A stretch of DNA of 64,000 bases from Chryseobacterium shigense (GCF_900156575.1 NZ_FTNY01000005.1:248001-312000), one strand, 5' to 3'; counted from the first letter of the stretch, positions 34,519 through 43,458 are shown. The notes: generated by a model not told the origin, from the sequence alone. Program-made: numbers and translations.

Positions 34519-35160
34519 TTAATTCTGTTCAGTTTCGGTTATTTGAAATAGTTTTATATTGATCTTAAAATCCTTATGCCGGAGGTTTAAGCTGTCCGCG
34601 AAGATATGTTTTTTTGCCTCAAAAGTAAAATCGATTTTTTCCTTATTGTTTTTAGTATAAATGATGCTCTTCAGCAACCCGTCATTCTTGTTGAAAAACA
34701 GATAGTAAGCCCTGTTATCCGCTTTAGAAAGGAATATTTTAGCATCTTTATTCTCAAAAGATTCACTTACCGGAAACTTTCTTTTCAGCAACTCCCGGAA
34801 GTCATTCTTAAGAAAATTGATGATGATTTTTTTATCAAGGTCGGGAAGTACATAATTCAGCTTAAAATCATTCTCAGAAATTTCAAAATCAATTAGTTTA
34901 TTTCCGAAATCAGAAGTCATAGCCACGCGGTGTGTCGTCTCATTCAGTTTTTTGATGATTAGAATGCCGCTTACATGATTTTTATAAATGTCCATCTGGC
35001 ACTTATACACATAATCTTCACCTGATGAAAAGTACAAATTTTCAACTGTTTTCTCTGAGGTTTTAACTGGTTGTGCATCTGTAAGCTGGTAGCTTTTACA
35101 GGAAACAATCAACAAAAGAACCAGACTATAAAGTAAACTCTGAAGCTGCAATCGCTGCAT
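34519..35160 (-). CDS. Lipoprotein of the flexirubin operon
   Basis: 213 residues from ATG 35160. This gives a clean lipoprotein signal (QRLQLQSLLYSLVLLLIVSC, lipobox ending at Cys21). An upstream TTG at 35184 gives a longer but less typical start. The mature part is beta-rich (DYVYKCQMDIYKNHVSGILIIKK), like outer-membrane lipoproteins of the LolB/DUF4292 type. It overlaps the 3' end of the LolA-like gene by about 35 bases. A LolB-like receptor for the LolA-like carrier is a fair inference. Confidence 0.75.
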   Translation of the reverse strand: MQRLQLQSLLYSLVLLLIVSCKSYQLTDAQPVKTSEKTVENLYFSSGEDYVYKCQMDIYKNHVSGILIIKKLNETTHRVAMTSDFGNKLIDFEISENDFKLNYVLPDLDKKIIINFLKNDFRELLKRKFPVSESFENKDAKIFLSKADNRAYYLFFNKNDGLLKSIIYTKNNKEKIDFTFEAKKHIFADSLNLRHKDFKINIKLFQITETEQN

Positions 35161-35752
35161 TGATCTTGGTATTTTTGAAAACAATATTGGTCGTATCTCC
35201 CGAAGCTTCCGTCATATTCACCTGTGAAACCGTAGACTGGTTTTTTGGGAAATGCAACTCGATTTGTTTAATGTATTTCAGTAATTGGGCAGATTTCGGG
35301 ATGAATTTAGCCACATTGAAATTTCCGTTTTTAAAGTACGTCACGGTAAATTCAGGATCACTGAACATTTTTCCGTTTGAGCTTCCGACGATCAGCTTAT
35401 TAATTTTCTCAAATGTTTTACTCTTGGCATCTACAGATGACTTTTTCCCCTGATCATTGATGAAAATTTTACTGTCTTTAAAAACAATACTGTACTGATA
35501 CGGTTTGGTGTATTTCCAGCTCAGCATATTGGGGGACTTTAAAGACATTTTTCCGTAAGTAACAATGTTTTTATCCAGAAAATCCATTTTTTTGGTCTGG
35601 GTAAAATCGCTCTGAAGCGTTTTAATCTCTTGGGTTTCAGAAGACACTTTCGTTACAAATGCTTTAGCTTCAGCGCCCGACATTGCTGTCATTTGTGCAG
35701 AAAAGAAGCCTGAAATGAACAGAAATGCTCCGAAAACAATATTTTTAATCAT
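35126..35752 (-). CDS. LolA-like periplasmic carrier
   Basis: 208 residues with a signal peptide (about 1-19). The outer-membrane lipoprotein carrier fold shows in TLQSDFTQTKKMDFLDKNI, GKMSLKSPNMLSWKYTKPY and later SQVNMTEASGDTTNIVFKN. In aryl-polyene loci a LolA-like protein accompanies an MMPL transporter and is thought to ferry the lipid-like pigment across the periplasm, rather than ordinary lipoproteins. The start overlaps the deacetylase gene by 8 bases. Confidence 0.86.
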   Translation of the reverse strand: MIKNIVFGAFLFISGFFSAQMTAMSGAEAKAFVTKVSSETQEIKTLQSDFTQTKKMDFLDKNIVTYGKMSLKSPNMLSWKYTKPYQYSIVFKDSKIFINDQGKKSSVDAKSKTFEKINKLIVGSSNGKMFSDPEFTVTYFKNGNFNVAKFIPKSAQLLKYIKQIELHFPKNQSTVSQVNMTEASGDTTNIVFKNTKINAAIAASEFTL

Positions 35753-36500
35753 TTTTCTTTGATTTTGTAATTGAATCGATGGTAAACATTGAATATTTTT
35801 TGTCCTTCAAAAATAACAATAAATCTGCCAATACGTTGTAAGTCTTTTCAGAGGTATCGTGGAGAAGAATGATGCTTCCCTTTTTCAGGTCTCTGGTAAC
35901 TTTTTTATAAATTTTCTTTTCATCGTCTGTCACCGTATCCAGTGAACGGACATTCCAGCCGATGCTTGTTTTATGAGTTTTTCTAATGGCTTTGGCGATA
36001 TTTGGATTGGTAACACCGAAAGGAGGGCGGTACCAATCGGTTTTAATATGACCGGTTTTTGAGATGATTTCGTCACATTTTTCAATTTCCTCAATCATTT
36101 TTGAAGCAGACAGAAATCCGGTATTGTTTGAATGGGAAAGCGTGTGATTTCCGATGGTGTGGCCTTCAGCAATAATCCGCTGAAAAGTTTCCGGATATTT
36201 CTCAATCTGTTTTCCGATACAGAAAAAAGTGGCTTTTACCTGATGTTCTTTAAGCAGATCTAAAAACTTGGGAGTGAATTCAGTAGGTCCGTCATCGAAA
36301 GTGAGTGCCACTTCATTGATTTTCGTTCTTTTATGGGTGATGCTGTTAACAAAATAACCTAATCCGATATCAAATGATCCCCAGATCACTACAAAAGAAA
36401 AGGCCAGAAAAGCAGCCGCATAAACCCACCAGCTTCCATGGAATGCATAGATGAAAACGTTGCAAAAAAGATAAAATAGAATAAATGGATAGTGTTTCAT
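35745..36500 (-). CDS. NodB-family polysaccharide deacetylase-like protein
   Basis: 251 residues. Two N-terminal hydrophobic segments anchor a NodB domain with motif 1 TFDDGPTEFTP, motif 2 HTIGNHTLSHSN (metal-binding His pair), motif 3 WYRPPFG and motif 5 IILLHDTS. All metal and catalytic residues appear intact, so it is probably an active hydrolase of N- or O-acyl groups. Its substrate in a pigment operon is unknown. Removal of acyl groups from the glycosylated or esterified product is one idea. Confidence 0.85.
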   Translation of the reverse strand: MKHYPFILFYLFCNVFIYAFHGSWWVYAAAFLAFSFVVIWGSFDIGLGYFVNSITHKRTKINEVALTFDDGPTEFTPKFLDLLKEHQVKATFFCIGKQIEKYPETFQRIIAEGHTIGNHTLSHSNNTGFLSASKMIEEIEKCDEIISKTGHIKTDWYRPPFGVTNPNIAKAIRKTHKTSIGWNVRSLDTVTDDEKKIYKKVTRDLKKGSIILLHDTSEKTYNVLADLLLFLKDKKYSMFTIDSITKSKKND

Positions 36501-36559
36501 CTTGCGTTATTTTGAATGGTACTTATTTTCCTCCCTGCCTTGAACCGGTCGTTGCCTTT

Positions 36560-37624
36560 TTATAAAGCGCGTTCCAACAGTACCAGACTGTGATCACTTC
36601 CTTTCAGGTGATTATAAAGAAGAACATTTCTTATTTCTGCTTTTTTCTCTGAATTCATCATCATCACTTCCGGAATTTGTTGCTCCTTTAAAATATGACA
36701 AGCCATAAAGGTTGAAAAACCGCTCGCCGTATTAAACTCTCCACTCAGATGTTTGTAATAAAGCAATGCCGAATTTTGAAAGACATCCATCAATTCATTA
36801 TAATAAACGTCTGATTTGGCATCACTGCTGAAACCTAGAATCACAGCATCAATGTCTTCGTGCTTCAAATTGTTTTTAGCTAAAAAATCTCCTGTAAAAG
36901 AGGTTGTTTTTTCTATTTCCAATCTGTTGATGATCTGAATGTCTCTAAGTTTTGCATAAGAGCTTTCCGTTTTATCTTTTCCTAAAACAAAGAAAGCAGC
37001 CCCTTCACCCCAGATCACCCCATTCGTCTCCGAATGTAAATAGTCAGCAGGAAGATCTTCTTCTTTTTTAATGGTATTGTTAAGACGGTAAAGTTCCATG
37101 GTTCTGGCCGTCTGCTCATCTGCAGCGCCTACAAGAACATTTTCGGCTTCTCCGTCGGTGATCTGAAGTTGAGCATCCAGAAAAGAGAATTCCAGAGACG
37201 AAGAAGTATTGACATACGTGAAATTGTACGCATGACACTGAAGTCCCAGAGCAATTTGCCCTGCAACGGTATTGTGAGTGGACTGGATAAAAAATGTTGG
37301 AGTAAGGAACTCTTCGTTATTGTCGATCACATTTTTCAGAAACTTTTCAGAATCCTGTGAACATCCCATTCCGGTTCCGACAATAATGGCATCGGGCTTC
37401 TCGATTCCAGCCTCTTTTAAAGCATGATTTGAAGCTACTGAGCTCATTTTTACGGTTTTAGACATTCTCCTGATCATCGCAGGCGGAATGAATTCTTTAT
37501 AGTTGGGATCTACCGCTTTTAAGATCTGAACAGATGGATCAGCCTTAAGATCCTGGAAAAAATTTTCTTTTAAAGTGTCCTGTACAGAGATGCAGGATGC
37601 ACTGTTGATGTATACTGCACTCAT
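36560..37624 (-). CDS. Chain-length-factor-like ketosynthase homologue (no active-site Cys)
   Basis: 354 residues with the condensing-enzyme fold. The nucleophile region reads NTSSSLEF, with Ser142 where Cys should be. The two active-site histidines are also missing: FSSDAKSD replaces HGTATPxND and GEFNTASG replaces GHTxxAAG. The protein is therefore non-catalytic for condensation and is best seen as a chain-length factor that pairs with the ketosynthase encoded immediately upstream. The genes share an ATGA overlap (37621-37624), as in type II polyketide KS/CLF pairs. Confidence 0.85.
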   Translation of the reverse strand: MSAVYINSASCISVQDTLKENFFQDLKADPSVQILKAVDPNYKEFIPPAMIRRMSKTVKMSSVASNHALKEAGIEKPDAIIVGTGMGCSQDSEKFLKNVIDNNEEFLTPTFFIQSTHNTVAGQIALGLQCHAYNFTYVNTSSSLEFSFLDAQLQITDGEAENVLVGAADEQTARTMELYRLNNTIKKEEDLPADYLHSETNGVIWGEGAAFFVLGKDKTESSYAKLRDIQIINRLEIEKTTSFTGDFLAKNNLKHEDIDAVILGFSSDAKSDVYYNELMDVFQNSALLYYKHLSGEFNTASGFSTFMACHILKEQQIPEVMMMNSEKKAEIRNVLLYNHLKGSDHSLVLLERAL

Positions 37625-38820
37625 GATTTTGAGAAAATTAAAGTAGAACAGTTTCCGCCGAATCCGAAAGAATTGGAAAGAACATGATGAATATTTTTCT
37701 CTTTCAGCTCCGTGACCGGAGTTAAATCAAATTCTGCCATTTTCGTTTTAAAATTCAGATTAGGAAAAATAATATCATGCTGCATAGCCAAGATGGAAAA
37801 AACAGCTTCAATGCCCGCTGCCGCTGCCAGCGTATGTCCGGTAAAAGCCTTGGTGGAGCTGAATTCAGGAACCTGTCCTTCACCAAATATTCTGATCATA
37901 GCAATCCCTTCCGAAAGGTCATTATTGGGAGTAGCTGTTCCGTGAACATTGATATAATCGATATTTTCTTTTGCCAATCCTGATATTTTCAATGCCTGCT
38001 GCATCGCTAAAAAGGCTCCCTGCCCGTTGTCTGAAGATGCAGTCTGATGGTGGGCGTCATTCGCATTTCCGTAGCCGGAAAGATAAGCCAGGACTTTTTT
38101 GTTTTCTTTTTTTACCACTTCATCAGATTCAAGAACAATAAAGGCTGCTGCCTCTCCCAGATTCAGCCCTTTTCTATCGTTATCAAAGGGAGTATTATAA
38201 GAATCTGTAAGGATCATCAGCGTGTTGAATCCATTCAGTGTAAATTTTGAAAGGGAATCGGTACCGCCTACAATCACACGGTCTAAAACTCCGTTTTTGA
38301 TCAGTTTGGCTCCCATCATAATGGCATTGGCTGCAGAAGAGCAGGCCGTACTGATAGTAGAGACCAGGCCTTTTAGTTCAAGATAGTCTGCGATGGCCAG
38401 TGAGGAATTTCCTGCATCATGGGCATCGATGTATTTTTGCTTTTCAGGAAAATCTTCGTAAGCATAGAAATATTTCTCAGTGATATCCATTCCGGCTACA
38501 CTGGTAGAGGATATCAGCCCGGTTCTGTATTCATTGATATCAGAAATTCCGGCAGATTCTACAGCTTCTTTAGCGGCTATCATGCCTAATAGGGAAGTTC
38601 TTGTTACATTATTGTCTTCCGGTAACTGAAGTTTCTGTACAAGATCTTTATTAGACCATTTTATTTCGCCTGTTTTGATCGTTCCGGCATGACGGGTTTC
38701 AAACATTTCGATATCCGAAATTCCATGTTTTCCGGTTTTTAAAGAAATAAAATTTTCTTCCACGTTGTTTCCGATGGAAGAAATGATGCCCATTCCTGTG
38801 ATGGCAATTTTCTTGTTCAT
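37621..38820 (-). CDS. Beta-ketoacyl-ACP synthase (KS partner of the chain-length factor)
   Basis: 399 residues with a full active site: C160 in STACSSAAN, H293 in NVHGTATPNND and H329 in KAFTGHTLAAAAG. It is of the KAS II/ApeO type. It is translationally coupled to the Cys-less homologue downstream, which suggests a heterodimer. Its upstream neighbour is ACP 2 across a hairpin repeat. Expected job: iterative extension of the aryl polyene. Confidence 0.92.
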   Translation of the reverse strand: MNKKIAITGMGIISSIGNNVEENFISLKTGKHGISDIEMFETRHAGTIKTGEIKWSNKDLVQKLQLPEDNNVTRTSLLGMIAAKEAVESAGISDINEYRTGLISSTSVAGMDITEKYFYAYEDFPEKQKYIDAHDAGNSSLAIADYLELKGLVSTISTACSSAANAIMMGAKLIKNGVLDRVIVGGTDSLSKFTLNGFNTLMILTDSYNTPFDNDRKGLNLGEAAAFIVLESDEVVKKENKKVLAYLSGYGNANDAHHQTASSDNGQGAFLAMQQALKISGLAKENIDYINVHGTATPNNDLSEGIAMIRIFGEGQVPEFSSTKAFTGHTLAAAAGIEAVFSILAMQHDIIFPNLNFKTKMAEFDLTPVTELKEKNIHHVLSNSFGFGGNCSTLIFSKS

Positions 38821-38832
38821 TTATTATTTTAA

Positions 38833-38920
38833 TATAACAGTGTAATAATGTACTAATGTATCAGTGTAACAATTTACCAATAATTGCTAGACTGTTAAAC
38901 TGTTACATTGGTACATTTAT
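38833..38920. repeat. Octamer-built hairpin repeat, copy C
   Basis: Six octamers of TGTANCAR type (38833-38880, e.g. TGTATCAG, TGTAACAA, TTTACCAA) face four to five inverted octamers (38884-38923, e.g. TTGCTAGA, CTGTTACA, TTGGTACA) with almost no spacer. It lies between ACP 2 and its downstream ketosynthase gene and reaches the ACP stop codon. Confidence 0.85.
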
Positions 38921-39178
38921 TTATTTCGTTCTGTTGTCTTCAATGAACTGAGCCATTATTTCGATAGACTGGAAAATTTCCTTTCCTTTTTTAGGATCGG
39001 CTAATTTTATTCCATAATCTTTATCCAAAAGAACAATAAGCTCAAGAGCGTCGATAGAATCAAGACCCAATCCGCCTCCGAATAAAGGATCGGTATCTTT
39101 GATCTCTTCTACAGAAACGTCTTCCAGGTTAAGAACTTCAATAATTTTGTGCTTCAATTCTGTTTTTAAATTTTCCAT
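38921..39178 (-). CDS. Acyl carrier protein 2 of the flexirubin locus
   Basis: 85 residues with the phosphopantetheine site S41 in LGLDSIDALELIVLL. It differs from ACP 1 in its N-terminal helix and in an extra GGG before the motif. Hairpin repeats flank it on both sides (copies C and D), which sets it apart as a separate stable message segment. It presumably serves the KS/CLF pair downstream and the ketosynthase group upstream. Confidence 0.93.
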   Translation of the reverse strand: MENLKTELKHKIIEVLNLEDVSVEEIKDTDPLFGGGLGLDSIDALELIVLLDKDYGIKLADPKKGKEIFQSIEIMAQFIEDNRTK

Positions 39179-39188
39179 AATTATTTAA

Positions 39189-39263
39189 TTTACCAGTTTA
39201 GCAATGTACCAGTTTACCAATAATTGTTACATTGCTACACTGTTATAGTGTTACATTTTTATA
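39189..39263. repeat. Octamer-built hairpin repeat, copy D
   Basis: Four octamers (TTTACCAG, TTTAGCAA, TGTACCAG, TTTACCAA; 39189-39220) are followed by five inverted octamers (TTGTTACA, TTGCTACA, CTGTTATA, GTGTTACA, TTTTTATA; 39224-39263). It fills the gap upstream of ACP 2 and reaches the stop codon of the preceding gene. Confidence 0.85.
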
Positions 39264-39807
39264 AGGTTAGCAAATATACAAAAGCTTTATAATTTTCCTG
39301 ATAAAGTTCTGTCCAGCCGCAGAGAACTTTTTCTGCTTTTCCGGATATCAGGATCTGTTCTGCATAATCGTTTAAAAATTGTTCATCAAATTCATCCAGC
39401 ACGAAAAAAGCATTTTCCGTCTGCATTTTATGTTTGATGCTGATTTCACCTACGCATATGTTAGGAAGAGTGTAGACAAATATGGCAGGACTTGGGAAGT
39501 AGTTCTCTTCCGAGTTGATACTTTCCTGGTATTTAAAATCCGTATCCAGACTTGATGATCGGTTGGCAAAAACCAATGCGGTTCTGCTGTGGTCTTCGTC
39601 TTTTAAAATCATTTCTGCGGCAAGAAAAGCCAGCTTGCTCAGGTTATCCATTTTGTGAAACTTGGGATAATTGAGTTCAAAGCTTTTATAGGCATCTTTC
39701 GCAAAGTCATGAAATGTCTCTGTCTGGCTCTCAAAAACAGGATTTTCGTTAACGGTTATTTTTGAGTGTTCTATGGTACAGCTGTCGGTTTTTTTCATCA
39801 CTTTCAT
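39259..39807 (-). CDS. Half-size ketosynthase-like protein
   Basis: 182 residues. The segment FANRSSSLDTDFKYQESI and then SPAIFVYTLPNICVGEISIKH resemble the middle of condensing enzymes around the nucleophile region, but no nucleophile Cys, no HGT and no GHT motifs are present. It corresponds to one half of a thiolase fold only. Such half-size 3-oxoacyl-ACP synthase-like proteins recur in flexirubin loci of flavobacteria, as remembered. It is likely a structural or gating partner for the adjacent complete ketosynthase (1 base apart). An alternative start ATG is at 39798. Confidence 0.75.
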   Translation of the reverse strand: MKVMKKTDSCTIEHSKITVNENPVFESQTETFHDFAKDAYKSFELNYPKFHKMDNLSKLAFLAAEMILKDEDHSRTALVFANRSSSLDTDFKYQESINSEENYFPSPAIFVYTLPNICVGEISIKHKMQTENAFFVLDEFDEQFLNDYAEQILISGKAEKVLCGWTELYQENYKAFVYLLTL

Positions 39808-39808
39808 T

Positions 39809-40942
39809 TTAACATTTTTCTAAAACTATCGCCGCATTGCATCCTCCGAATCCTGAAGCTGTTTTTAAAATATACTGAACCGATGCTGGCTGGTTCTCTT
39901 CAATAATGTTCAATGGCTGGGAAACTCCCATTTCTTTAAAATTTTTAGAGGGAATCAACAGTCCGTGACGGGCACTTTCCATGGAAATAATGCTTTCCAG
40001 AAGTCCGGAAGCTCCAAGACAGTGGCCGTAATAGCCTTTCATACTGTTTAACGGAACATGTTGAAGTTCCATCCTGTTGAAAGCAATCGCTTCCATTTCG
40101 TCATTGTACAGGGTTGCGGTTCCGTGAGCTGAAATAAAACTGATCTGCTCAGAATTAACATGAGCTTCATTCATCGCATTTCTGATGCTGGCGTACAGTC
40201 CGTCTCCAGTTCTGGAAGGTCCGGAAATATGATTGGCATCATTAACCGCTGAGTCTCCTAATATTTTAAACCTAAATTTTTCGTTTTTATCTGAGGTAGA
40301 AGTAATATACATTGCTGCTGTTGCTTCACCTATGTTGATTCCATTCCTGTTTTTGTCGTAAGGTTTACATGGTTCTGTTCCGATGGCCTGGAAAGAATTG
40401 AATCCCGAGATCACAAATTCTGAAACCTCATCTCCGGCAATCACGAAAGCCTCTTTATATTTTCCGGCCTGAATCATATTTTTAGCAACAGCAATCGCCA
40501 TTACTCCTGAAACACAGGCATTGGAAATCACGATTGGTTTTGTTTTAAATCCAAAATGATCAGCAATTTTCTGTGCTAATTTTGACAGATAAACGCCTTC
40601 AGGTAATTCCTTCTGATTTTTTAGTAAGCTGATATTGCCTTTGGTTGTAGATAAGATCAACGCTGTTTCTTCCGAAAGTTCATGCTTTTCAACAAGAGGC
40701 TTCAGACTGAGAAGAAACATTTTCTCCAGTCTTGTAAAATCCTGGCTGTCAAAATTGCGTTTAAATTCTTTTTCAAGCTTTTCTGTATCGATGACAGAAG
40801 CATAAAAAGCCTCCTGATTCTTGATCACTTTATGGAGTGCTACTCCAGATTTCCCTTGTGCCAGATGATTCCAGTTAGAACTTACATCAAACCCCAAAGG
40901 AGTGACGCAGTTGTAGTCTGTAATATAAATTTCTTTCTTCAT
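39809..40942 (-). CDS. Beta-ketoacyl-ACP synthase, divergent, third of the locus
   Basis: 377 residues with C143 in SNACVSGVM, H273 in SAHGTATLYND and H307 in KGYYGHCLGASG, so catalytically complete. The N-terminal quarter is shorter and more divergent than in FabF. It may choose a different substrate, for example the aryl starter unit. It is flanked by the half-size homologue downstream and by a thioesterase upstream with a one-base TAATG overlap. Confidence 0.9.
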   Translation of the reverse strand: MKKEIYITDYNCVTPLGFDVSSNWNHLAQGKSGVALHKVIKNQEAFYASVIDTEKLEKEFKRNFDSQDFTRLEKMFLLSLKPLVEKHELSEETALILSTTKGNISLLKNQKELPEGVYLSKLAQKIADHFGFKTKPIVISNACVSGVMAIAVAKNMIQAGKYKEAFVIAGDEVSEFVISGFNSFQAIGTEPCKPYDKNRNGINIGEATAAMYITSTSDKNEKFRFKILGDSAVNDANHISGPSRTGDGLYASIRNAMNEAHVNSEQISFISAHGTATLYNDEMEAIAFNRMELQHVPLNSMKGYYGHCLGASGLLESIISMESARHGLLIPSKNFKEMGVSQPLNIIEENQPASVQYILKTASGFGGCNAAIVLEKC

Positions 40943-41367
40943 TACAATCCCATTTTATCTTTCCATGCCTGAAAAAAATCAGGATTATACAGGCACAAGC
41001 TTCCGTTACTGTCTAAGAAAACCTGAATGGTTTCTCCGCTGCACACAAGTTTGTCTTCCTGATTGAACAGTTCGTAGGTATAGATGAGTTTTGCCGATAC
41101 CGAATTCACAAAAGTAGTGACAATCCTGAAGGTTTCCCCATATTTTAAAGGAAGGAAATGCTCACAGGTACTCTTTACAATAGGCGTCACATAGCCTTCT
41201 CTCTGAATATCAAGATAAGTCAGGCCATGTTCTCTTCCGAAAGCTTCTCTTCCGTCTTCAAAATACACAATATAATGTCCGTGCCAGACAATGCCCAGCG
41301 GATCTGTTTCATTGAATCTTACCCTTACTTCTTCCGTACAGGTTAATAGGTTTTCTTTAGACTGCAT
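40942..41367 (-). CDS. Acyl thioesterase of the YbgC/4-hydroxybenzoyl-CoA type
   Basis: 141 residues, single hotdog domain. The catalytic Asp is D22 in FNETDPLGIVWHGHYIVYFEDGREAF-like context, with the usual HxxYxxxFEDGR pattern. It should hydrolyse acyl-CoA or acyl-ACP. In the pigment pathway it could release the finished polyene acid or edit stalled chains. It precedes and overlaps the ketosynthase gene by one base. Confidence 0.88.
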   Translation of the reverse strand: MQSKENLLTCTEEVRVRFNETDPLGIVWHGHYIVYFEDGREAFGREHGLTYLDIQREGYVTPIVKSTCEHFLPLKYGETFRIVTTFVNSVSAKLIYTYELFNQEDKLVCSGETIQVFLDSNGSLCLYNPDFFQAWKDKMGL

Positions 41368-41444
41368 TTTGTTTTCTTCAGGTATTTTTTAATGTTTTGA
41401 TAGACATCAGGAAACTCCCATTCATTTTAGTTACCATTACAAAT

Positions 41445-42713
41445 TTAAACGTTGTGGAGTTTTCTTTCGTAAAAAATAGAAATGGCGACCATGGCAATAT
41501 AGAATAAGAACAGGAATACAAGTTCTTTGGCAATTCCTCCAATACCACTGTTTCTCAAAATAATATCATAATAAGCATTCAGCCCCCAGTTCATTGGGGA
41601 AAACTTCGCTACGGTCTGCATAAATTCCGGCATTAAAAATACAGGAACCCATATTCCTCCGATAGCGGCCAAAACCACTACTGAAGTAGCCCCAAAAGGA
41701 GCAGACTGTTCCTGGGTATCTGCAATAGTTCCCAGTAAAACACCAAATCCTATAGCTGCCAGTCCGGAAAATAAGGTCACGACAATAAGCTGGAACATTT
41801 TTCCTGAAACATCAAATGCGGGCAGATCCATATAGGGGAAAAGATAGATTCCCACTGCCACCATCAGTAAAAACTGAATGATACAGATAATCAGATAAGT
41901 GAATGTCTTCCCCAAAATATGCACAAAGTAGGGAGTAGGACTGATCCTTGCTCTCACGCTGGTTCCCTGACTTTTTTCTTTAACCAGATTAATAGAAAGC
42001 GGAACTACGATAAAGAAGATCGCAAAAAGAGTCCATGCAGGAACGTTGTGCTGAACAGAATTCGGCATTACATCTATGATTCCCTTTTTAGGAGTGATCT
42101 CTTTGAAACTGATCAGATTTTTATTTTCCTCAAGATTTTCTTCAGTTCCGAGCTGATCCTGAAATGCTTTATAGATCTTTTTGTTTTCGATCTCAAAAAC
42201 CATTTTATTCACGGAATTCATGACTGAGTTTTTAAATCCTACATTGGTGGCAGGGTCAAAATACAGATGAATGTCTTTAGTTTTTGGAGCTGATTTTTTT
42301 ACAGCGGCCGAATCGCCCTCCAATCCAAATGAACTTACGATCGTCTGAACTTTGGAATCGATATTTGAATTTAAATCTTTCGTTAGATTTTCAGGAATAA
42401 CGATCGCCATTTGGTATTCTCCTGAAAACACAGCTTCCTGCGCTGTTTTTTCGGTATAATTCGTCAGCAGCTGGAATGTTTTGCCAGTTTCCAGCTCTTT
42501 TTTTATGTTTTTTGATACCTCAGACTTATCATTATCAATAAAAATAATCGGGATTTTTGAACCTTCCAGATTTTTGAAGGTCGAATCCTGGATTAAAGTA
42601 ATCGTTATAATGAGCAGCAGCGGCATGACGAAAATAATGACAATTCCTCCAATATCTCTCTTCAGAAGAAGGATTTCCTTCACGAAGCTTCTCCAAAGTT
42701 TATACAACAACAT
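41445..42713 (-). CDS. ABC-2 type exporter permease
   Basis: 422 residues: one N-terminal membrane segment (about 21-43), a large extracytoplasmic domain (about 45-225), then five C-terminal segments. This is the YhgE/DrrB-like ABC-2 layout used for export of lipids, antibiotics or glycans. Its start overlaps the ATPase gene by 14 bases, so both form one exporter. A pigment or pigment-precursor cargo is inference from position. Confidence 0.9.
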   Translation of the reverse strand: MLLYKLWRSFVKEILLLKRDIGGIVIIFVMPLLLIITITLIQDSTFKNLEGSKIPIIFIDNDKSEVSKNIKKELETGKTFQLLTNYTEKTAQEAVFSGEYQMAIVIPENLTKDLNSNIDSKVQTIVSSFGLEGDSAAVKKSAPKTKDIHLYFDPATNVGFKNSVMNSVNKMVFEIENKKIYKAFQDQLGTEENLEENKNLISFKEITPKKGIIDVMPNSVQHNVPAWTLFAIFFIVVPLSINLVKEKSQGTSVRARISPTPYFVHILGKTFTYLIICIIQFLLMVAVGIYLFPYMDLPAFDVSGKMFQLIVVTLFSGLAAIGFGVLLGTIADTQEQSAPFGATSVVVLAAIGGIWVPVFLMPEFMQTVAKFSPMNWGLNAYYDIILRNSGIGGIAKELVFLFLFYIAMVAISIFYERKLHNV

Positions 42714-43458
42714 CTCTTAATTCTTTTCCTGTTAATGATATGAAAACGTCTTCCAGGTTTTCAGCGTTGGCGATCTGAGCGACCAATTCTTCCGGTGTTC
42801 CTACAGCGTGAATTCTTCCTCTGTCGATAATAGCGATCTTGGTACAGAATTCCTCTGCCTCGGAAAGGTGATGGGAGGTGTAAATAATACACGTTCCGTT
42901 TTTATTCAGCTTCTGTAAAAAATCGATGATTACTTTTTTCGACTGAACGTCTACGCCCACAGTTGGCTCATCCAAAAATAATACTTTCGGATTGTGAAGC
43001 GTTCCGGCAATAAGATTGCAGCGTCGTTTCATTCCTCCGGAGAACTGTTCTACCTTTTTATCCGCAAATTTTGAAAGCCCCATCGTCTCTAAAGATTCAT
43101 CGATGGTTCTTTTAAGATCTTTATGTTTTAAACCGTACAGGCTTCCATAAAACATCAGGTTTTCTTTAGCGGTAAGGGTCGGATAAAGCGCATATTCCTG
43201 AGGGACGATTCCGATAATCTGTTTGATTTTAAAACTATCCTTCTGAGGTGAAAATCCATTGATGGTAAATTGTCCGGAAGTAGGTTTTATCAATCCTGAA
43301 AGCATGGAAATCAAAGTGGTTTTCCCGGCACCGTTGGGTCCCAGAATTCCATAGATCTCATTTTTCTCAATATTCAGCGAGATGTCATTTACAGAGAACT
43401 CGTCGGAATTTTTATATTTTTTATAAAGATTTTTAATCTCAATCATATTCTCCGCCAT
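42700..43458 (-). CDS. ABC transporter ATP-binding protein (partner of the ABC-2 permease)
   Basis: 252 residues with Walker A GPNGAGKTTL, Q-loop in IVPQEYALYPTL, ABC signature FSGGMKRR, Walker B VLFLDEPTVGVD and the switch His in YTSHHL. It energises the adjacent permease. The gene starts 1 base after the BtrH-like gene ends and overlaps the permease gene, so the three are coupled. Confidence 0.95.
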   Translation of the reverse strand: MAENMIEIKNLYKKYKNSDEFSVNDISLNIEKNEIYGILGPNGAGKTTLISMLSGLIKPTSGQFTINGFSPQKDSFKIKQIIGIVPQEYALYPTLTAKENLMFYGSLYGLKHKDLKRTIDESLETMGLSKFADKKVEQFSGGMKRRCNLIAGTLHNPKVLFLDEPTVGVDVQSKKVIIDFLQKLNKNGTCIIYTSHHLSEAEEFCTKIAIIDRGRIHAVGTPEELVAQIANAENLEDVFISLTGKELRDVVV

